Source: Lentilactobacillus diolivorans DSM 14421 (GTDB lineage Bacteria > Bacillota > Bacilli > Lactobacillales > Lactobacillaceae). From it: DNA of 64,000 nucleotides. The notes beneath the pieces are model-generated. The model saw only the letters and a list, made by a program, of their open reading frames with translations. It was not told the DNA's origin and did not search any database. The position numbers and the translations under genes are program-made. Positions 1-8,313 of the stretch are shown one piece after another (position 1 is the stretch's first letter; every line of letters starts with the position of its first letter). The stretch is from NCBI RefSeq assembly GCF_001434255.1, contig NZ_AZEY01000029.1, positions 1 through 64,000 of the forward strand, written 5' to 3'.

Positions 1-154
1 AAAGTTCTATAAAAGATTTAATTGTTAAGAATATGGCACAACTAGCACAACGCGTTTACCTAAAGTAAATTTAGCTGGTAATAGCTATACATGGAAGAAT
101 CCGTTTATTGGCAAACTGCCACAAGGGGTAGATTACGATCAGACTAAAATTTCT

Positions 155-1693
155 ATGTACCCCAGTGAATTTACTCCTTCTCTTGACCTTGATGGCACTA
201 GTTTTCAAGCATTCTTTTATAATGGTGATGTGCCCCTTTATAGTTCAGGAAATTTTGTTTTTAATAATTTGACTAAACAAGTTATTCCCGGACCAACAAC
301 GGCAACAATTGATGGTCAAGTACAAAGACTTGTACAAAACCCGTATAAATATTACATGAACTTAAACTATAAAGTAGCAAAACAGATGACATTTGTTTTC
401 TTTTTACCATACCAAGACAATGTCCAAACTATAGCCTATAAAATTATTCCGTACGACAGAGCAACAGGCAAGCCAATTCCAAATTACACGCCTGAAGAAA
501 AGTCGGGAATGCCGGGAGATAAAGTGGATGTTCCAACAATTTCTGGATATACACCAGAAACAAATCAGGTCACAATTCCTGCCGCTGGTGGTGATATCAT
601 CGCTTACTATACCAAAACCCCTGCCAGTGAAAGTAAAATTACGGTTCATTATGAAGATGAAGCTGGTCATTCAATTCAGGATGCCACGACGACATCGGGT
701 AAAATAGGTGATCCATATAATGCCAGTCATCCAGCGACGATTACTAAAGACGGCACGGTTTATGAATACGTTGGGGTTAAGGATAATAGAGTATTACCAA
801 CCAAGTATGCTGAAACGGATCAAACGATTACGTACCTTTATAAGAAATCATCAAGTGGTGGTACCGGTGGCGGCGGAACGCCAACCACGCCCATTCAGCC
901 TTCAACGCCAACGACTCCAGCAACACCAATCATCCCTGCAACGCCGATTACACCATCAACACCAGTCACCCCAACTAACCCCGATGAACCGGGTGGCGGT
1001 CTGATTGCGGCAAAAAGTGCGGCCGTTTATTCAGTTAAACCAATCTATCTGTACCAAGGTAAAAACTTCAAGAAGTCACAACGAATTGCGTTCTACACGA
1101 AGAAGCCGCGAATCAATCGGCCAATGTTTGTTGTCACTGGCTATGCCCGTTCCAATACGGGGAAGTTGCGTTATCAGGTTCGTGACGTTAACCATCGCGC
1201 TAAAACAGCGGGTAAACGGGGCTATATTACGGCAAGTACCAAATATGTTTTGCCGGTTTATTACCAGAGTAATCATAAGACGTTAACTGTAATTAACCCG
1301 CGAGGTGTCAATGAATATCGCCAAAAGAACTTGACCGGTAAAGTTAAGAATTATCGGCAAGGGACAGTCTTGAAAGTTAAAGGATTCGTCCGTCATAACT
1401 TAACAACCCGATATCAATTGAGCAATGGCCACTACATTACCGGGAACCGTAAGTTAGTGATTTCCGGTCAGTACAAGCAACCTAAACGAGTTATTGTTAA
1501 GCATCGGATTAACCGCTATCAAACTGCCAACTTGACGAAACGTAATGGATCTTATAAACGCGGTCAACGGATGACAATCAAGCATTACACGTTTAGTCAC
1601 GCGACTAACAAACAGAAACGTGGCACGATGAGATTTGCTGTCAAAGGTGGCTACATCACCGCCAATCAAAAATTTGTCCGAGTTAATCGATAA
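155..1693 (+). CDS. MucBP/DUF5776 cell-surface protein, 3' part of a larger gene
   Basis: Extracellular adhesin-type protein. Residues about 93-153 and 161-230 are two MucBP-like modules, which in lactobacilli bind mucin or other glycans. A Gly-rich stretch and a Pro/Thr linker (about 233-280, repeated TPxTP) follow, then three DUF5776-type repeats (about 291-370, 374-437, 443-510) rich in Lys/Arg/Tyr and thought to hold proteins at the cell wall. There is no LPXTG motif. The ATG at 155 has no convincing ribosome binding site and no signal peptide follows it. The same frame stays open and protein-like back to position 29, just after a TAA at 26-28, so 155 is probably internal and the gene is broken or frameshifted at the left edge. 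Domain calls are from residue pattern only. Confidence 0.8.
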   Translation: MYPSEFTPSLDLDGTSFQAFFYNGDVPLYSSGNFVFNNLTKQVIPGPTTATIDGQVQRLVQNPYKYYMNLNYKVAKQMTFVFFLPYQDNVQTIAYKIIPYDRATGKPIPNYTPEEKSGMPGDKVDVPTISGYTPETNQVTIPAAGGDIIAYYTKTPASESKITVHYEDEAGHSIQDATTTSGKIGDPYNASHPATITKDGTVYEYVGVKDNRVLPTKYAETDQTITYLYKKSSSGGTGGGGTPTTPIQPSTPTTPATPIIPATPITPSTPVTPTNPDEPGGGLIAAKSAAVYSVKPIYLYQGKNFKKSQRIAFYTKKPRINRPMFVVTGYARSNTGKLRYQVRDVNHRAKTAGKRGYITASTKYVLPVYYQSNHKTLTVINPRGVNEYRQKNLTGKVKNYRQGTVLKVKGFVRHNLTTRYQLSNGHYITGNRKLVISGQYKQPKRVIVKHRINRYQTANLTKRNGSYKRGQRMTIKHYTFSHATNKQKRGTMRFAVKGGYITANQKFVRVNR

Positions 1694-1770
1694 CCTAAGG
1701 CTTTGAAATCGATAATTTTGCCTTAGCGATAGTTTTTTTGAAAACTGTTGGATTTATCATGATGAACTGA

Positions 1771-1826
1771 AAGATGAGGAGATATCAGGCAATTGAATTT
1801 TGCCTGATATCTCCTCATCTTTTTTT
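1771..1826. terminator. Strong intrinsic terminator between convergent genes
   Basis: Perfect 22-bp inverted repeat (1771-1792 with 1800-1821), a 7-nt loop and a run of seven T on the + strand. It ends the surface-protein gene and lies between two convergent genes, so it may also limit read-through from the other side. Confidence 0.9.
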
Positions 1827-1892
1827 ACATAATTATTATCATGGTAAAAATAAATTTTTAAAATGATTTTGTCACATTACTTCACCAATATT

Positions 1893-3368
1893 TCACCCTT
1901 TATTAATATGAATATGCAGTTCCTTGAATATTTCGGAAGTCGACTGAGTTATTAACTTGGCATTGAGCTGCTTGAATTTATTTTGAGAAAAGTTGGCTTT
2001 CTGTTGATCACTTGCAGTTAAGTAATTTTGCAACGCGGTGGTACTTGCCAGTTGTTCGGCAACCTGATCACTTTGGTTTAGAGCCCTTTGCATATGGCTT
2101 TCTACGGCTTCTTGAATTGGTTTAATATACTGGGTTGTAAAACTTGTTGGATAAGGTTGAACCAAGGTGCTGGTTAACTTGTAGGTCCAGAATGCTGAAT
2201 TCGGGTCGTAATGGTCTGTGCCAATCTGGTAGCTTTGCGGTGTCGCGTTGATGTTTGTGTAAAACGGGACATAAACACTAGTATCCGGAGAGGCCATTGC
2301 CAACCATTGAATGCCGGCAATGGTTTTAGGAACTGTTTTTCTGATTTGAAGTATATGCGATTCATCATTCATTGGCATGTTAATTGGGCGGTATTTACCA
2401 ACCCAGCGGCCCTTAGAATCATATTTTGTGCCACTAAAATGGCTGGATAAAACATCACTGACCTTATTAATTGTCACTTTTTTATCAGGTTTCATCAGGA
2501 GTGGAAGATGTCTTGATTGAATATTTTGTTTTCTACTTGGGGTTAAGAGTCGTTGACCATCCCAGATTCGTGGCGTATTATCTGTCGCGTCCTGTTTATT
2601 GTTGGTTCCAAATGCCCGAGCAAAATTGGCTTCACGCATTTTATACCCAGATAAGTGATGTCTTTTTATAAAAGTGATAAGCCCCTTTGAGATGAGACAC
2701 TTTTTCGAATTATTCAAGACTAACTTACCAATGCTCAGTTGGTTGGGGATGATTGCATAATAGTTAGCCGGAATTTGGATAGCGGCCCATTGATGTCCAG
2801 CACCGATTTCCATATACCAAATTTCATTTTTATCCGAAAAAACAATCCCGTCTGATTCGGCAGCACCAAATTTGCTAATCATCTTACCTAATCTTTGAAC
2901 ACCTTGGCGGGCAGAATGGATAAATGGTAGGGTGACATCTAGCATGGCATCCTCACTAATTCCCTTCTTGATAAATGGATCGGCTTGGGTTGCCCGCTTG
3001 TTTGAGTTGGTGGATTCCGTTGCACTCATCGCAACATTTGATTCATTGATACCGTCTTCACCGTATGTGCCATGTTTCGAGGTCCAGTCAGGAGTTGCAG
3101 TATATCTCTGCTGCTTTGGGGATAATGTTATTGTGAAACCATTTCCCTTTGAAAGATAGTGGGTTGGCCCTTGACTGGTCTGATTATGAACCACAAAGTG
3201 TTTGGCCCAATTTGTTGCATTGTCTTCATTTCGAGCGATAATCGTTGAACCGTCTTTTGTGGCATGATTGCCGATCACCAGTGTTGTGCAGGCTGAAGCT
3301 TGAGTTGCTCCGGCGAAAATCACAATGATCGCTAAACCAGCTAGAACGACTTTTTGATATAATTTCAT
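1893..3368 (-). CDS. Secreted C69-family dipeptidase (PepD-like)
   Basis: Peptidase family C69 (N-terminal-nucleophile hydrolase) cleaving dipeptides. The mature part opens with CTTLVIG and the conserved IARNED segment, in which Cys27 is the expected nucleophile. Residues 1-26 form a signal peptide (KLYQK, hydrophobic core, ASA), so signal peptidase cleavage after Ala26 would directly expose Cys27. The 491-residue length fits the family. The start is fixed by TAAGGAG six bases before the ATG. It lies 11 bp after the transporter gene on the same strand, so the two probably share a transcript, perhaps under the divergent TetR gene. An alternative reading of ASAC as a lipobox is less likely because the -3 residue is Ala. 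Confidence 0.87.
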   Translation of the reverse strand: MKLYQKVVLAGLAIIVIFAGATQASACTTLVIGNHATKDGSTIIARNEDNATNWAKHFVVHNQTSQGPTHYLSKGNGFTITLSPKQQRYTATPDWTSKHGTYGEDGINESNVAMSATESTNSNKRATQADPFIKKGISEDAMLDVTLPFIHSARQGVQRLGKMISKFGAAESDGIVFSDKNEIWYMEIGAGHQWAAIQIPANYYAIIPNQLSIGKLVLNNSKKCLISKGLITFIKRHHLSGYKMREANFARAFGTNNKQDATDNTPRIWDGQRLLTPSRKQNIQSRHLPLLMKPDKKVTINKVSDVLSSHFSGTKYDSKGRWVGKYRPINMPMNDESHILQIRKTVPKTIAGIQWLAMASPDTSVYVPFYTNINATPQSYQIGTDHYDPNSAFWTYKLTSTLVQPYPTSFTTQYIKPIQEAVESHMQRALNQSDQVAEQLASTTALQNYLTASDQQKANFSQNKFKQLNAKLITQSTSEIFKELHIHINKG

Positions 3369-3379
3369 ATTTATTCTCC

Positions 3380-4312
3380 TTATTTTCCAACGTCGATTGA
3401 CCGAGATTGGTCGTCGATCACAAAGTTAACGTCAACTAATTTAAAAATTGAAATTAATCTTTCCTTGATTGTCCGGATTGATTTGTACAACCCAAACACT
3501 GAAAAGCTTTCTTTGGGAACACAATAAATATCAACTTGAAGATGCATGCCTTTCTTAAATGCCAAAATATTGTTAAATTTCCAGCCATCAGGGATGTTGT
3601 CTGTCACAATCTTTTTGATTTGGTGCTGGATGGCATTAGATGAAATTGTGCCGTCTAATATTTCCCTAATGGCCTGTTTCATGTAACCAATTGGTTGATT
3701 AATAAACAGAATAACCAAGGTAACGGTAATAAAGAAATCGCCAGTGTATAAGAGAAAGGAGAGTGGTGAGCGCGCTGAAATAAACATTAAGCCAATTGCG
3801 ACGACACCGATTCCAGCAGACAGGGCAACATCAATAAAACTATTCTTTGATTCGACTGATAATAATTCGCTGGTGCCATTTGTATTGGCATTTCCATGGC
3901 GATAGACTTTTAAGAGACAAAAACCCAGGATGACCATTGCAATCGAGTAGGCTAAAACGGGGACAGCACTGATTCTGGTTCCTTCACCTGTGGCAAAATA
4001 ATGGTAGGCCCTAAGACTGACGTTCCATGTTGTAAGTCCCATTAATGTGATCACCAGTATTGATTTTAAGAAGATATAAATTGGCTCTAGATTAAACAAT
4101 CCTTTGGGAAACCCTCTGATTTTGTTCTGACTGACTTTGGAAATCGTGATGGCAATGATGCCGGAAATAACTTCGATTAAAACAAATGAGGCATCTAAAA
4201 ACAGTGCTTGGAGGTGAGTCACCGAAAAGATGGCTAGCCCGGTAATACTCATCAGTAAATTAATGATTATTCCGATAGTTAAAGTTCGCTGCTCGGTATT
4301 TTTGACTTTCAT
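3380..4312 (-). CDS. Cation diffusion facilitator (CDF) family transporter
   Basis: Membrane protein of about 310 residues with the CDF layout: six likely transmembrane segments, the FPKGLFNLEP signature after helix 2-3, and a cytoplasmic C-terminal domain. CDF proteins export divalent metals by proton antiport. The start at 4312 is preferred over the longer frame to 4387 because AAAGGAGG lies 9 bases before it. The usual metal-site pairs look incomplete: helix 2 reads LDASFV, with Val where the second Asp is expected, and helix 5 reads NSFID, with Asn instead of His. Substrate is therefore uncertain. It is divergent from a TetR gene and probably controlled by it. Confidence 0.8.
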   Translation of the reverse strand: MKVKNTEQRTLTIGIIINLLMSITGLAIFSVTHLQALFLDASFVLIEVISGIIAITISKVSQNKIRGFPKGLFNLEPIYIFLKSILVITLMGLTTWNVSLRAYHYFATGEGTRISAVPVLAYSIAMVILGFCLLKVYRHGNANTNGTSELLSVESKNSFIDVALSAGIGVVAIGLMFISARSPLSFLLYTGDFFITVTLVILFINQPIGYMKQAIREILDGTISSNAIQHQIKKIVTDNIPDGWKFNNILAFKKGMHLQVDIYCVPKESFSVFGLYKSIRTIKERLISIFKLVDVNFVIDDQSRSIDVGK

Positions 4313-4395
4313 GTTGGGTGTGCCTCCTTTGAAAGTACCACTTGTTATTTTTGAAAAGAATTGGCATACTGATCTAATAATAGACATCTGTTTAT

Positions 4396-4415
4396 TAATG
4401 AATATGTGTTCATTA
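4396..4415. promoter_or_regulatory. Probable TetR operator (7-bp arms, 6-bp centre)
   Basis: Perfect inverted repeat TAATGAA-N6-TTCATTA in the divergent region between the CDF and TetR genes. A further half-site-like ATTCATTT follows at 4423-4430. Position and symmetry suit an operator for the adjacent TetR protein; binding is inferred. Confidence 0.6.
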
Positions 4416-4505
4416 TAAAGAAATTCATTTTTGTGAGAAGATCAGTTTGATACAGACTGTCTGGTAATGGACATAATCAACAGAATTGACCATTAGGAGG
4501 AAATC

Positions 4506-5042
4506 ATGGGACTTGATAGACGTCAAAGAAAAACCCAACAGGCCATTGAGCGCGAATTCATTCGTTTGCTTCAGGCCAAGCCGTTAAATAAGATATCAGT
4601 TGCAGAAATCGTGAGTGGAGCTGATATTTCGAGAAGTACCTTTTATCTGCACTACACTGATATTTATGAGTTGTATGATCAAATCAACAATGGTTTTTTA
4701 GACGGATTGGTTAGCAGTTTTGAAGCTTACTATCCTGCTGTCACTGAGAGTTATTTTGGACTTGCCCAACGATTAATCGATTATATTGTAAAGAATAAGA
4801 AACTATCAAAAATCTTTATTAACGAAAATAATGTGTCACTGATTGATAAGCTCTCTAAGATATTTATTGACAAAGTCTTGGCATTTGAAAAAATTGATTC
4901 TAATAACTATGAGGAATATTATCTGGTTGTCTGGTCAGTTAGAGGAATGATTGGTGCGATTATTAATTGGATTAATGAAGGAATGGATCCCGCAGAAGGA
5001 ATATTCGTTGACGTTATGAGAAAAATTCTGGATAGACTTTAG
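4506..5042 (+). CDS. TetR/AcrR family transcriptional regulator
   Basis: 178-residue regulator. Residues about 8-55 form the TetR helix-turn-helix (KISVAEIVSGADISRSTFYL); the rest is a helical ligand-binding and dimer domain of the kind common in lactobacilli. GGAGG lies five bases before the ATG. It is transcribed away from the CDF/C69 pair, with a palindrome in the shared upstream region, so it most likely represses itself and that pair. The inducer is not evident. A hairpin overlaps its stop codon (5024-5057) but lacks a T-run on this strand. Confidence 0.85.
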   Translation: MGLDRRQRKTQQAIEREFIRLLQAKPLNKISVAEIVSGADISRSTFYLHYTDIYELYDQINNGFLDGLVSSFEAYYPAVTESYFGLAQRLIDYIVKNKKLSKIFINENNVSLIDKLSKIFIDKVLAFEKIDSNNYEEYYLVVWSVRGMIGAIINWINEGMDPAEGIFVDVMRKILDRL

Positions 5043-5057
5043 GAGCTATCCAGAATT

Positions 5058-5427
5058 AAGCAGAATGTGGATCGTTAGTGATAAGTAAAGACAATCAAAT
5101 TGCTGATCAAAAGTTTGTGAAAGTTAATTAATAGTTTCTCATTTTTAAAAAATATCAAATATTGTCCATATTTTTTAAAAATGTATAAAATGTAATTAGA
5201 CTGGTCGAAGGATAACAATAAGATTTTTAAAGTGATTAGTTGCCGGAGACTTGTGGTGACTAGGCACGATAAACCTGATGACACATGAGTTTGCCTAGAA
5301 TTTTCACCTAAATCTATTAATATTTTTTGCCGTTATTCTGAATTTTTGCATAATTTTCCATAAGAAATGTGTTAAAATACTAAGCAATTAGTGTGATTGA
5401 CATGTGAAATGTAAACAGGAGGATTCT
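5058..5427. other. AT-rich intergenic region with a 16-bp-arm palindrome
   Basis: No credible gene. An AT-only-type inverted repeat has arms at 5140-5155 and 5168-5183 (CATTTTTAAAAAATAT and its complement). It may end the tetR transcript or be bent DNA. TAAAAT around 5375-5380 with an upstream TG is a possible extended -10 for the next gene. Confidence 0.5.
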
Positions 5428-6102
5428 ATGCAAAAGTTTATACCTCGTTTTCAATGTAAAAATTTAATTGAGCAGTCATTTGATTTAGCCAGTGAGCATC
5501 ATTTTAACGCTAATTTAGTTGATGCTTATTCTCGTAATCAAATGAAGTTGCAGGCGATTGATGATTTTGCAATGATTGGTGTCGGCTTCCAAATGGTGAA
5601 CCTGCCGAATAGCGTTGCAGCAATCGGCGAAGGCGCTTTTGCACGCAATCATCTCAATCGGTTTGATGCTCCTGCGCACTTACAGCGGATTGATAATCGG
5701 GCCTTTTGGTATAACCACATTCGCACAATCGATTTTAATTCAGGCATGCAAGTTGCTGACAATGCTTTTGATCATCAAGAAATTGCTTATTCAGATTTTG
5801 ATTTGTATGGCAGGCTGCATCCTTTCAAACCAGATGAACTGATTAGTATCTATGTCGATCATAAGTTGCTGGGTCCGGATGATGTTCGGGCAGAAATTGA
5901 CTCGTCAATGATTGATTTTGATTGTATTCAATCGGGCCGCCGGGGTGTGCCATCGTTTCGTGTTGTCGATGATGGGCGATTAATTAAACCAATTCGCGGC
6001 GTTAATATGGGCGATTCTGGCTTCTTGAAGATTGCTGGTTATTTTAATCTAAAAATATTACCATTGGATCTAACCATTCACCATGTCTATTTGAGTGTTT
6101 AG
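5428..6102 (+). CDS. Leucine-rich-repeat (BspA/LRR_5-type) protein, paralogue 1
   Basis: 224-residue protein of unknown function. Residues about 40-125 contain three LRR_5-like repeats (pattern LPNSVAAIGEGAFARN, then IDNRAFWYN), a fold used for protein-protein contact. The C-terminal half (SIYVDHKLL, GVPSFRVVDDGRLIKPI, GYFNLKILPL) is not a family I can name. There is no signal peptide or membrane segment, unlike most BspA-like proteins, so a cytoplasmic location is likely. The start is set by AGGAGG at 5417-5422, six bases before the ATG; an upstream in-frame start at 5404 lacks a site. The next gene is a clear duplicate. Confidence 0.78.
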   Translation: MQKFIPRFQCKNLIEQSFDLASEHHFNANLVDAYSRNQMKLQAIDDFAMIGVGFQMVNLPNSVAAIGEGAFARNHLNRFDAPAHLQRIDNRAFWYNHIRTIDFNSGMQVADNAFDHQEIAYSDFDLYGRLHPFKPDELISIYVDHKLLGPDDVRAEIDSSMIDFDCIQSGRRGVPSFRVVDDGRLIKPIRGVNMGDSGFLKIAGYFNLKILPLDLTIHHVYLSV

Positions 6103-6124
6103 TGAAAATTTGGGATGATATGGA

Positions 6125-6164
6125 AAAGAAAGTCACGTGAAGGATACCGTGGCTTTCTTTTTTT
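6125..6164 (+). terminator. Intrinsic terminator
   Basis: Stem AAAGAAAGTCACG (6125-6137) pairs with CGTGGCTTTCTTT (6148-6160) with one G-U pair, followed by T residues. It separates the two LRR paralogues, so they are transcribed separately. Confidence 0.85.
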
Positions 6165-6344
6165 GTGGATTTCTGAATAATTGTGAGGGGGATATCGATG
6201 GCCTGTATTTGACTATCAAGAAGCCTAAATTGAAGATCATTGTTTAGATGATATTGGAGCCCACTTTATATGATTAACTAGGTAAACTATGTTAAACTGT
6301 TAAACAGCTGATCTGTCGTGCCGAATAGAAACTGGAGGACGACT

Positions 6345-7028
6345 ATGGAACAATTTGTACCTCGTTTTCAATATAAGAACTTAAGTAATCACCGGTTAAA
6401 GTTAACCAATGTCGACGATTTTTATGGTAATTCGCTGGAAGTTCATACGCCAAAGGGACTTCATTTAGCGGAAATTGGTGATTTTGCTCTAACCGGGCTT
6501 GGTTTTCAAAGCGTTAACCTGCCGGATACAGTGACAACGATTGGGGAAGCGGCTTTTGCTCGAAATAATCTGGCTGCTTTCCGATCACCGAAAAAACTTG
6601 TTAGGATTGATAATCGAGCTTTTTGGTATAATCATTTACGGTCGATTGAGTTTCCCCAAGACGTGAAAATTGCGGGCAATTCATTTGATTATCAAGAAAT
6701 TTGGTATTCTGATTTTAAAACACCACATCAGCTTCAATCTTTTAAACCAACCGAAATGATCACGATTTATGTGGCTGGAAGGCAATTAACCGCTGATGAT
6801 GTTCGCGCAGAATTGGATCCAACGATGGTTGACTTTGAGAAAATTGAGGCTGGTCAACGAGGCGTTCCGTCATTTGAAATTGTGGATGGTGGGCGATTGA
6901 TTAAGCCGATTGCCGGTGTTGATATCAATGATGGCGGCTTCTTAAAAATCGGTGGTTACTTTAACTTAAAGGTGTTGCCGTTGAATTTTACTATCCGACA
7001 TATTTATTTAAACTTCGAAGCAGAGTAA
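6345..7028 (+). CDS. Leucine-rich-repeat (BspA/LRR_5-type) protein, paralogue 2
   Basis: 227-residue duplicate of the preceding LRR gene, alignable from end to end: MEQFVPRFQYKNL against MQKFIPRFQCKNL, IDNRAFWYNH identical, RGVPSF and GYFNLKVLPL conserved. The LRR-like repeats lie about residues 45-125 and the same unnamed C-terminal region follows. No signal peptide or anchor is present. GGAGG about eight bases before the ATG at 6345 decides the start. It has its own upstream region after the terminator. Function is unknown; a role in binding a partner protein is only inferred from the fold. Confidence 0.78.
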   Translation: MEQFVPRFQYKNLSNHRLKLTNVDDFYGNSLEVHTPKGLHLAEIGDFALTGLGFQSVNLPDTVTTIGEAAFARNNLAAFRSPKKLVRIDNRAFWYNHLRSIEFPQDVKIAGNSFDYQEIWYSDFKTPHQLQSFKPTEMITIYVAGRQLTADDVRAELDPTMVDFEKIEAGQRGVPSFEIVDGGRLIKPIAGVDINDGGFLKIGGYFNLKVLPLNFTIRHIYLNFEAE

Positions 7029-7129
7029 TCTCAGTCCCTTAACCCCACTAAAAAGGGTCGTGGGAAGGGAATTTGTTATATTTAAGGATTGAATGGCTTT
7101 CTGACAGCCATTATTTTTATGAGAATTAT

Positions 7130-7143
7130 TGAAAGCGGTTGCA
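7130..7143 (+). promoter_or_regulatory. CcpA cre site
   Basis: TGAAAGCGGTTGCA matches the consensus TGWAANCGNTNNCA at every position. It overlaps the -35 box of the promoter for the 32-residue protein, the classical position for carbon catabolite repression. Confidence 0.75.
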
Positions 7144-7167
7144 AATTAAATGATGCCGTTTTATAAT
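7139..7167 (+). promoter_or_regulatory. Sigma-A promoter of the microprotein gene
   Basis: TTGCAA (7139-7144), a 17-bp spacer and a perfect TATAAT (7162-7167). The start codon is about 50 bp downstream. Confidence 0.8.
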
Positions 7168-7217
7168 GAGGGCATTAAATTACATGTGAAAAAGTTATCG
7201 AAATGGAGGCAGTCACT

Positions 7218-7316
7218 ATGGTAGAAAAAGATAGTCAGAAAGTCGAAAAGATGTTGGTTGTACTGGCAGTGGGTCTATTTTTCATCGTTGGTATTGCTGC
7301 AAGTTTTGTCCTTTAA
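7218..7316 (+). CDS. 32-residue single-span membrane microprotein
   Basis: Short open frame coding MVEKDSQKVEKM, then a hydrophobic segment of about 20 residues (LVVLAVGLFFIVGIAASFVL) that runs to the stop. Charged N-terminus plus one helix suggests an N-in membrane peptide. Support for expression is unusually good for its size: GGAGG eight bases before the ATG, and a near-consensus promoter with a perfect cre site upstream. No family recognised. It could be a regulator of a membrane complex or a toxin-like peptide; neither can be shown here. Confidence 0.65.
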   Translation: MVEKDSQKVEKMLVVLAVGLFFIVGIAASFVL

Positions 7317-7399
7317 AATAAAAAGTACCTACTTTCTATCAGATTATTGGCTGCCTTTAAATCAAAATTTCTATTATAATAGAACCGTTAAAAACAGAA

Positions 7400-7490
7400 A
7401 GGCTGGGACAAAAGTAATTTATCCCAGCCTCTGTTCGTGTAAACACGATTGTTACCGAGCGAAAACGCGGGACAAAAGGCAACTGCCGGC
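7400..7490. repeat. Intergenic repeat family 2, copy 1
   Basis: A 9-bp-stem hairpin (AGGCTGGGA at 7400-7408 with its complement at 7422-7430) precedes a block starting AAACACGATTGTTA (7441). Both parts recur at 55925-56012, with the block GCGGGACAAAxGGCAACT shared. The hairpin may end the microprotein transcript, though no T-run follows it. Confidence 0.65.
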
Positions 7491-7567
7491 CATGTCACCG
7501 AATTATCCAACGGTTCATACTCGGAATATCTCATTGAACTTTTTACTTAGTAAAAAACGTGGACCAA

Positions 7568-7665
7568 CAAGCAAGCACCGGCATAAAAGTCCCCTAACTT
7601 AATATTCCAAAATCGGGAATATCGAATTAGGGGACTTATATGTTGGGGCCTAACCGCTTGCTGAC
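7568..7665 (-). repeat. Long-hairpin repeat family 1, copy A
   Basis: Read on the minus strand it starts AGCAAGCGGTTAGGCCCC and then ATATAAG, matching the left arm of the copies at 11.8, 38.5 and 42.8 kb. The inner stem (7588-7608 with 7615-7637) is almost fully paired. It lies about 20 bp after the stop of the EutP-like gene, in that gene's orientation, and a T-run follows in that direction near 7555. Confidence 0.75.
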
Positions 7666-7685
7666 CCCCGTTGTTCTTGCTGGCG

Positions 7686-8114
7686 CTACTTTGCGAAGTA
7701 ATCGTTAAGCATTGGGATTGCTTCTCCAGTTAATGCTGAGACTTTAAAAATTTGTTGAATGCCGGCTTCACGTAATTGTCCGACCGCGTAGTCAATTTCT
7801 GCGGGAGTGGCAATATCGATCTTGTTAATAATCCCAATTGCTTGGGGTTGAAACATCGTGACAAAGCCAGGCGGAAAGATTGGTCGGTTATCAGTGGCAC
7901 TTTGAATGACTGCAATTATTTTGGCGTTCACCGACGTGGTAATTAACGGCGTGTAAAAATGTCGATTTTCAGTGTACTCTCCCGGAGTATCAATCATGTC
8001 GTCGCAGAATTCGATGGACTGAGTTTCACTAGACTGAATCTTTTGATGATGTAATCGCTGAATGAGGGTTGTCTTGCCAGAATTGTGGGCACCGACAAAC
8101 ATTGCTTTTCGCAT
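7686..8114 (-). CDS. EutP/PduV-family small GTPase, orphan
   Basis: 142-residue P-loop GTPase: Walker A GAHNSGKTT (residues about 8-16), switch-2 like DTPGEY, and the guanine-specific NKID motif. The DTPGEY motif is the hallmark of EutP/PduV proteins, normally found in ethanolamine or propanediol microcompartment operons. No other eut or pdu gene is present in this window, so its role is open. The start at 8114 is chosen because GGAG lies seven bases upstream, making the longer frame to 8141 unnecessary. It is monocistronic, followed by hairpin repeat copy A. Confidence 0.8.
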   Translation of the reverse strand: MRKAMFVGAHNSGKTTLIQRLHHQKIQSSETQSIEFCDDMIDTPGEYTENRHFYTPLITTSVNAKIIAVIQSATDNRPIFPPGFVTMFQPQAIGIINKIDIATPAEIDYAVGQLREAGIQQIFKVSALTGEAIPMLNDYFAK

Positions 8115-8313
8115 AACATCGCTCCTATTTATTATTCGCACGATCAGATACTTAACGCCTATTATTTTAACATGATTGGGTTAGCTGATAGTGAGAAATT
8201 TCGAAGAATCAATCGCGGCTTTGCAAAAAATCAGATAAAAATATGCAAATGATTAGTCGCCCCATGACAGATTGTGTCACAATGCAAGTAGGGGACTGAT
8301 GTCGTTGGACAAA

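Noticed and set aside
5075-5284. 69-codon minus-strand frame in an AT-rich gap
   Set aside because: It covers the palindrome at 5140-5183 and has no ribosome binding site; its residues reflect AT-rich sequence.
7258-7602. 114-codon frame on the + strand
   Set aside because: It starts inside the microprotein gene and reads through two intergenic repeats; composition is not protein-like.
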